Assembly (NCBI RefSeq): GCF_048773025.1
Contig: NC_133558.1
Span: forward strand, 30,806,501-30,870,500
Direction of reading: 5' to 3'
DNA length: 64,000 bases
Source: Camelus bactrianus
Taxonomy: Eukaryota; Chordata; Mammalia; Artiodactyla; Camelidae
This document shows positions 60,303 through 64,000 of this stretch, in pieces (position 1 is the stretch's first letter; each line of letters opens with the position of its first letter). The notes beneath the pieces are model-generated. The model was not told the DNA's origin, did no database searches, and saw only the letters and a program-made list of their open reading frames with translations. The translations under genes and the position numbers were made by a program.

Positions 60303-61109
60303 CCTGGTTTTCAGCCCTTAATTGTTAAAAGGACTTTTGTCTGTGAGGACACAGACAGATGAACACAGTGAAGATGATGACTTCAGAGCAGAAGACTACA
60401 AAAAAAGAGCAGGCATCCGGGGGCACTCACCAAACATGTCATAAAGTAAGAGAACGAATGGGGCTTCCTCTCCCTGCGGAGCTGTATTTATTTCAACAGG
60501 GGTTCTAATTCCGTTGGTTCCAATGGAGCCTTGGAGAATTACTTCTCCTGCCAAGAGGCTGCAGCTCCTTATGCAATAATAGGTCAGAGAAGTTCATTCA
60601 TCACCACCAGCGGGTTGGCAGCCTTTGTCATCCTGATCTTTCTCCCCTGGGTATTTATTACGCTGAAGAACTCCCAGCAAAGTGGTGAGCAAGTGATACA
60701 CGCCTCCGGGAGGAGTGTGGGCACCTGAGTGTGCATATGTGTACTGCGTGTGTTTCATCCAGAAACAGAGCTGCCATTTCTTCCCCCTGCAATCAGTCAC
60801 TTTCAAGGGCAATTTTAAAACCATTCGTTGATCAGTCCTGTTCTGGAGCAGACATCAGCCATCTCCTTAACGCAGAGGCCCGTGCTGTGCTCGGCTCTTG
60901 GGTCGCTGGTTGGTTGGAAGGCTCCTGGGAGGGGACGAGGGGGGAGCAGAAGGGCAATCAAGGACCCCAGGCGGCAGCTAGTTAGGGATGGCAGGATGGA
61001 ATTAGCTTGGTATTTTAATAGGCGTACGCTGGCTAATACCAGCCCTGGATGCGTGTCCAGCTTACGGCCTCTGCCTTTAGGCACAAGAGCAGTACCTCAC
61101 CCATGTGTC

Positions 61110-61232
61110 CCCAGCTGGTTTGTGCATAAGAATCCCTTGGTTTGCTTGTCACAAACACAGATTCCTGGAACTGCTGTCCGGGAACGTGTGTTTTAATAAA
61201 CAGGCTTCCCAAGTGATGCCTAAGCAGCCCTA
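61110..61232 (+). mobile_element. hAT MITE-like fragment
   Basis: Contains gtgcataagaatcccttggt, cacaaacacagattcctgga and caggcttcccaagtgatgcc, matching the core of a MER20-like MITE. Ends are not visible. Confidence 0.5.
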
Positions 61233-61499
61233 GGTTTTAAGCTATTCCTCAAAGAGTCTGTTCAGAGGATAAGGAGGTGCTGGTGGTTCCAAAAAATGGT
61301 GTGGCCCTGAAACAGGTGAAAAGGGAAGGCGAAATTACTGGATCAGACAGAGGGAAGGCTGGGTGTGATCTAACAGCTCTCTAACTGTTTCAGTGGGCAT
61401 GTGCTTGAGAGAGAGAACTAAATCGTTTTTTTTCTCCCTCTAGGTTTAGTATGTTTGTTTCTTCTTATTAATGTGTCTAATTTATTAGCAATCAGGGAT

Positions 61500-61690
61500 A
61501 TCACATACTAGCCCTTACTGTATGTCAGGCATTATTACAAAGACATTATAAAGCATCACATTTTTTAGTTTTATTAATAGACTTGGAAGGTAAATATTAT
61601 TGCCCCCACTTTACAGATAAGGAGACTGAGGCTTAGAGAGGTCAAGGAACGAATTTGACGAAGGTCACAGAGTTAATAAGTAGCAGTCTT
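61500..61690 (-). mobile_element. MIR SINE
   Basis: The reverse of MIR: ccttactgtatgtcaggcat, cccccactttacagataagg, agactgaggcttagagaggt, cgaaggtcacagagttaata. Confidence 0.8.
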
Positions 61691-61734
61691 TTCCCCAGAT
61701 CCTGCACCATTAACCACTGTCCTCATCTGCCTTC

Positions 61735-61870
61735 CGTTGTCCTCTTTAATAATATCTTCCTTTCACTGAGTTACAAATACACTGGAAGTGCCACGAGGCC
61801 AGTGTCTTTTCTGTCTTGTTCATGTCTATCCCCACAGGGTCTGGCAGAATCCTGAGCAGCTCAATTAAAA
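61735..61870 (+). mobile_element. L2 3' end fragment
   Basis: L2-like terminus: cactggaagtgccacgaggc, ccagtgtcttttctgtcttg, ctatccccacagggtctggc. Confidence 0.5.
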
Positions 61871-64000
61871 AAAGTTAATTGCATAATGGAGAAAATGTCA
61901 AGATGTGTATTTTGGAACAAATAATTCACATTTTCTCTAATGATTTGAAAATGCTGATCAAAAAGAAACCACTCGAATAGCCAACATGCCACTTGGGCGG
62001 CTGCTCTCTTCTTGTGGTTTCTGATACCTCAAGCCGCGCGGTGTGTGACGAGACAAGGACGCAGTCTCCACCCTCAGGTTCCTCTGCAGAGAAGCCCTCT
62101 GTCTTCATCTACTGAAAATGTCTGTGCTCACTTTCTAAACGACACTGTGAGACTGAAGGCTGCTTTGCGGGCCACTGAGCTGGCGCCTAGGAGGAGCCGC
62201 CTGTCTTTTGACATCATGATGGCGCCGTAAGTCATCTCACACGGGGAGTTACCGATGGGCCAAAGCTCAGTTTGGCTGAGAACAGCTTTGAGGCTCCTCC
62301 TGGTCTTCCAAGCAGACAGAGCATCACACCCTTTCCCCAAATCCCATTCCGGGGCCAAAGGCAGAGTTCTGACTCCAAGAGAAGCATGTCTTTACCTCTC
62401 AGTAGTAAACAAGTAAAATCAAATCTCAGGATTTCAGAAGGAACCTTAGGGGTTATTTCATCTCAACCTTAATTTCAGCGATGAGAAATATTCAGCCTGG
62501 AGCAGGAGTGATGCTCAAAATACTCAGGACGTTTTCTGAACAGGCACTGCTCAACCACGAAGGCAATCGACCCTCAGTGACTGGGTCACAGGGAAACCCA
62601 GGGATTCCCGGAAAATAGTCAAGGAGGCCTTGCAGGGAGGGGGCTTGGGCAAAGGCCACTCACCACCTGACATAAAAGAATTTAAATAATTTAAACAAGA
62701 GGTGCAGATGTACTGGTGTGTACTTAGTGGCCGTGGCTCAGAAGAGATGTGACTTAACCACAGGAAGTCAGAGGCAGGGACAAGAACGCTGGTTTTCTGA
62801 CTCCTTCCCCCGACACGCGGGTGTGGTCTCAATCAAGACCGCTTCATCTCTTCGTTCTCAGAACTCGCCTACCTTAGGGTGGGTGGCCATCAACACAACA
62901 CTTGGGTTACAGGTTGAACAACTTGGTTTCTTGTAGGCTCAGGTAACTGGGAGATATGAATCCTTTTTACAGTTGATTATGATGTTTTAGGAGACTTCTT
63001 CACTATTGTAATTTAGTACAATTATGACCATTATAAAATTGTCACCGAATTTCAAGTGGAGAGGAGACAAGTATCCCTTCCTAAGGGCGTAAGTAATACA
63101 GTGACCCCAAACCTTCCGTGCGCCTGGTGTCTTTCTCACTCTGCAAACCTTTCTAAAGACGGAGACACTGAATCCAGGGGATGGCAGGTCACATCTCAGG
63201 TGACAGGTGATTTAGAAAAAAGGGGAAATGAGACTTGCATGTATTTTTTGAATTATTTAAATAAATAATAATTATCAATTATTTAATCATTAAATAATGA
63301 ACTTTAATGATTTATGTAAAAGTTCTGGTGAACTTGGTTATAATGGCAAGCCCCTTCAGAGAATACTTTTTTCTTTCACACAGTGGACCGTAAGTAGCCT
63401 CAGGCAAAAGCTACCTCCGTACCCCAGAGGGCTTTTGACGCCAGCCTAGAATCCTCCAGGAAGAGTTAAAACAGGTGCTTGACCAAAGCTTGCGGGGTAG
63501 AAAAAAGGAGAGTTGGATTAACCAGAGAAGCCACTTTACAAACTGTAAAGCACGAAAGAAATGTGTACTATTTATAAGAAATGTCAGAGTATTTAGTTGA
63601 GAGGCTTAAGAACCCAAAGGAGGGCATTAGGCCAACGTTAGGCGGCTGAGTCCTGGCAAAGTGGGTGCCCCTCCCACGATGCCAGGGCCTGGGCGGGAGG
63701 AGGACAGGGGCCACAGTGGATAACGGGCCAGCCCAGCGGGGAACACTCCAACTGTTCCTCCTGGCCCAGAAGGGAGAGAGAACGTCACACCTGTCTAGAA
63801 GGGAGTGATCGGCAAACAGGGACTTCAGTTGGTAAAGGGAAGAAAAATAACCGATGTGAACAACATTCAATAGGTCAGACGCCACAGGCACCACTGCATC
63901 AGACACGTGGTCAGAGAGAGAGAGACTGACATTCGAGGTCTGACTTTGCCGAACAGCCCCAGGGCTCGAGGACATGGAGAGCAAGTGAAATTCTGCCGAG

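Noticed and set aside
63568-63984. 138-codon minus-strand frame near the right edge
   Set aside because: Low-complexity serine/leucine-rich start, no recognisable domain and no repeat or splice support. Treated as chance.

Overview
This is mammalian nuclear DNA, very probably from a camelid (camel, llama or alpaca lineage). It carries old eutherian repeats (MIR, L2, MER5A, MER2-type Tigger and MaLR LTRs) and L1 3' ends. It also has three copies of a tRNA-Ala-derived SINE whose A box, B box and A/T-rich tail match the camelid Vic-1 type. I saw no ruminant BovB or Bov-tA and no pig PRE-1 sequence.

The only gene I can support is RCAN2 (regulator of calcineurin 2; calcipressin-2, DSCR1L1, ZAKI-4), on the minus strand. 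Its last three coding exons lie at 42242-42415, 38340-38511 and 20561-20721. They join in frame (intron phases 0 and 1) to give 168 intact residues, from the start of the RRM-like domain to the stop codon. They include the FLISPP motif, the PxIxIT-like PSVVVH and the TRRP tail. With the family's usual 29-residue first coding exon this gives the standard 197-residue protein. That first exon was not found and must lie beyond the right edge.

Layout: 1 to about 18440 is intergenic DNA downstream of RCAN2, made of repeats and unique sequence. From about 18440 to 20560 is an almost repeat-free block that fits the RCAN2 3' UTR, with AATAAA signals at its far end and a CTCF-like motif inside it. 20722-38339 and 38512-42241 are introns. 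42416-64000 is the start of the large upstream intron.

The repeat record is the most informative other content. A 1.6-kb L1 at 39861-41502 shows a twin-priming 5' inversion and sits inside a MIR. A second L1 at 56744-57005 has a tiny inversion of about 27 bp. All three camelid SINEs have recognisable target-site duplications, and one splits a MIR. A roughly 1.4-kb hAT-like DNA transposon lies at 44698-46116. Several L1 3' ends share a hypervariable AT/CA microsatellite at one fixed place in the 3' UTR. I found no operons, CRISPR arrays, stable RNA genes or undescribed protein system. The many short open frames are chance or repeat-derived.
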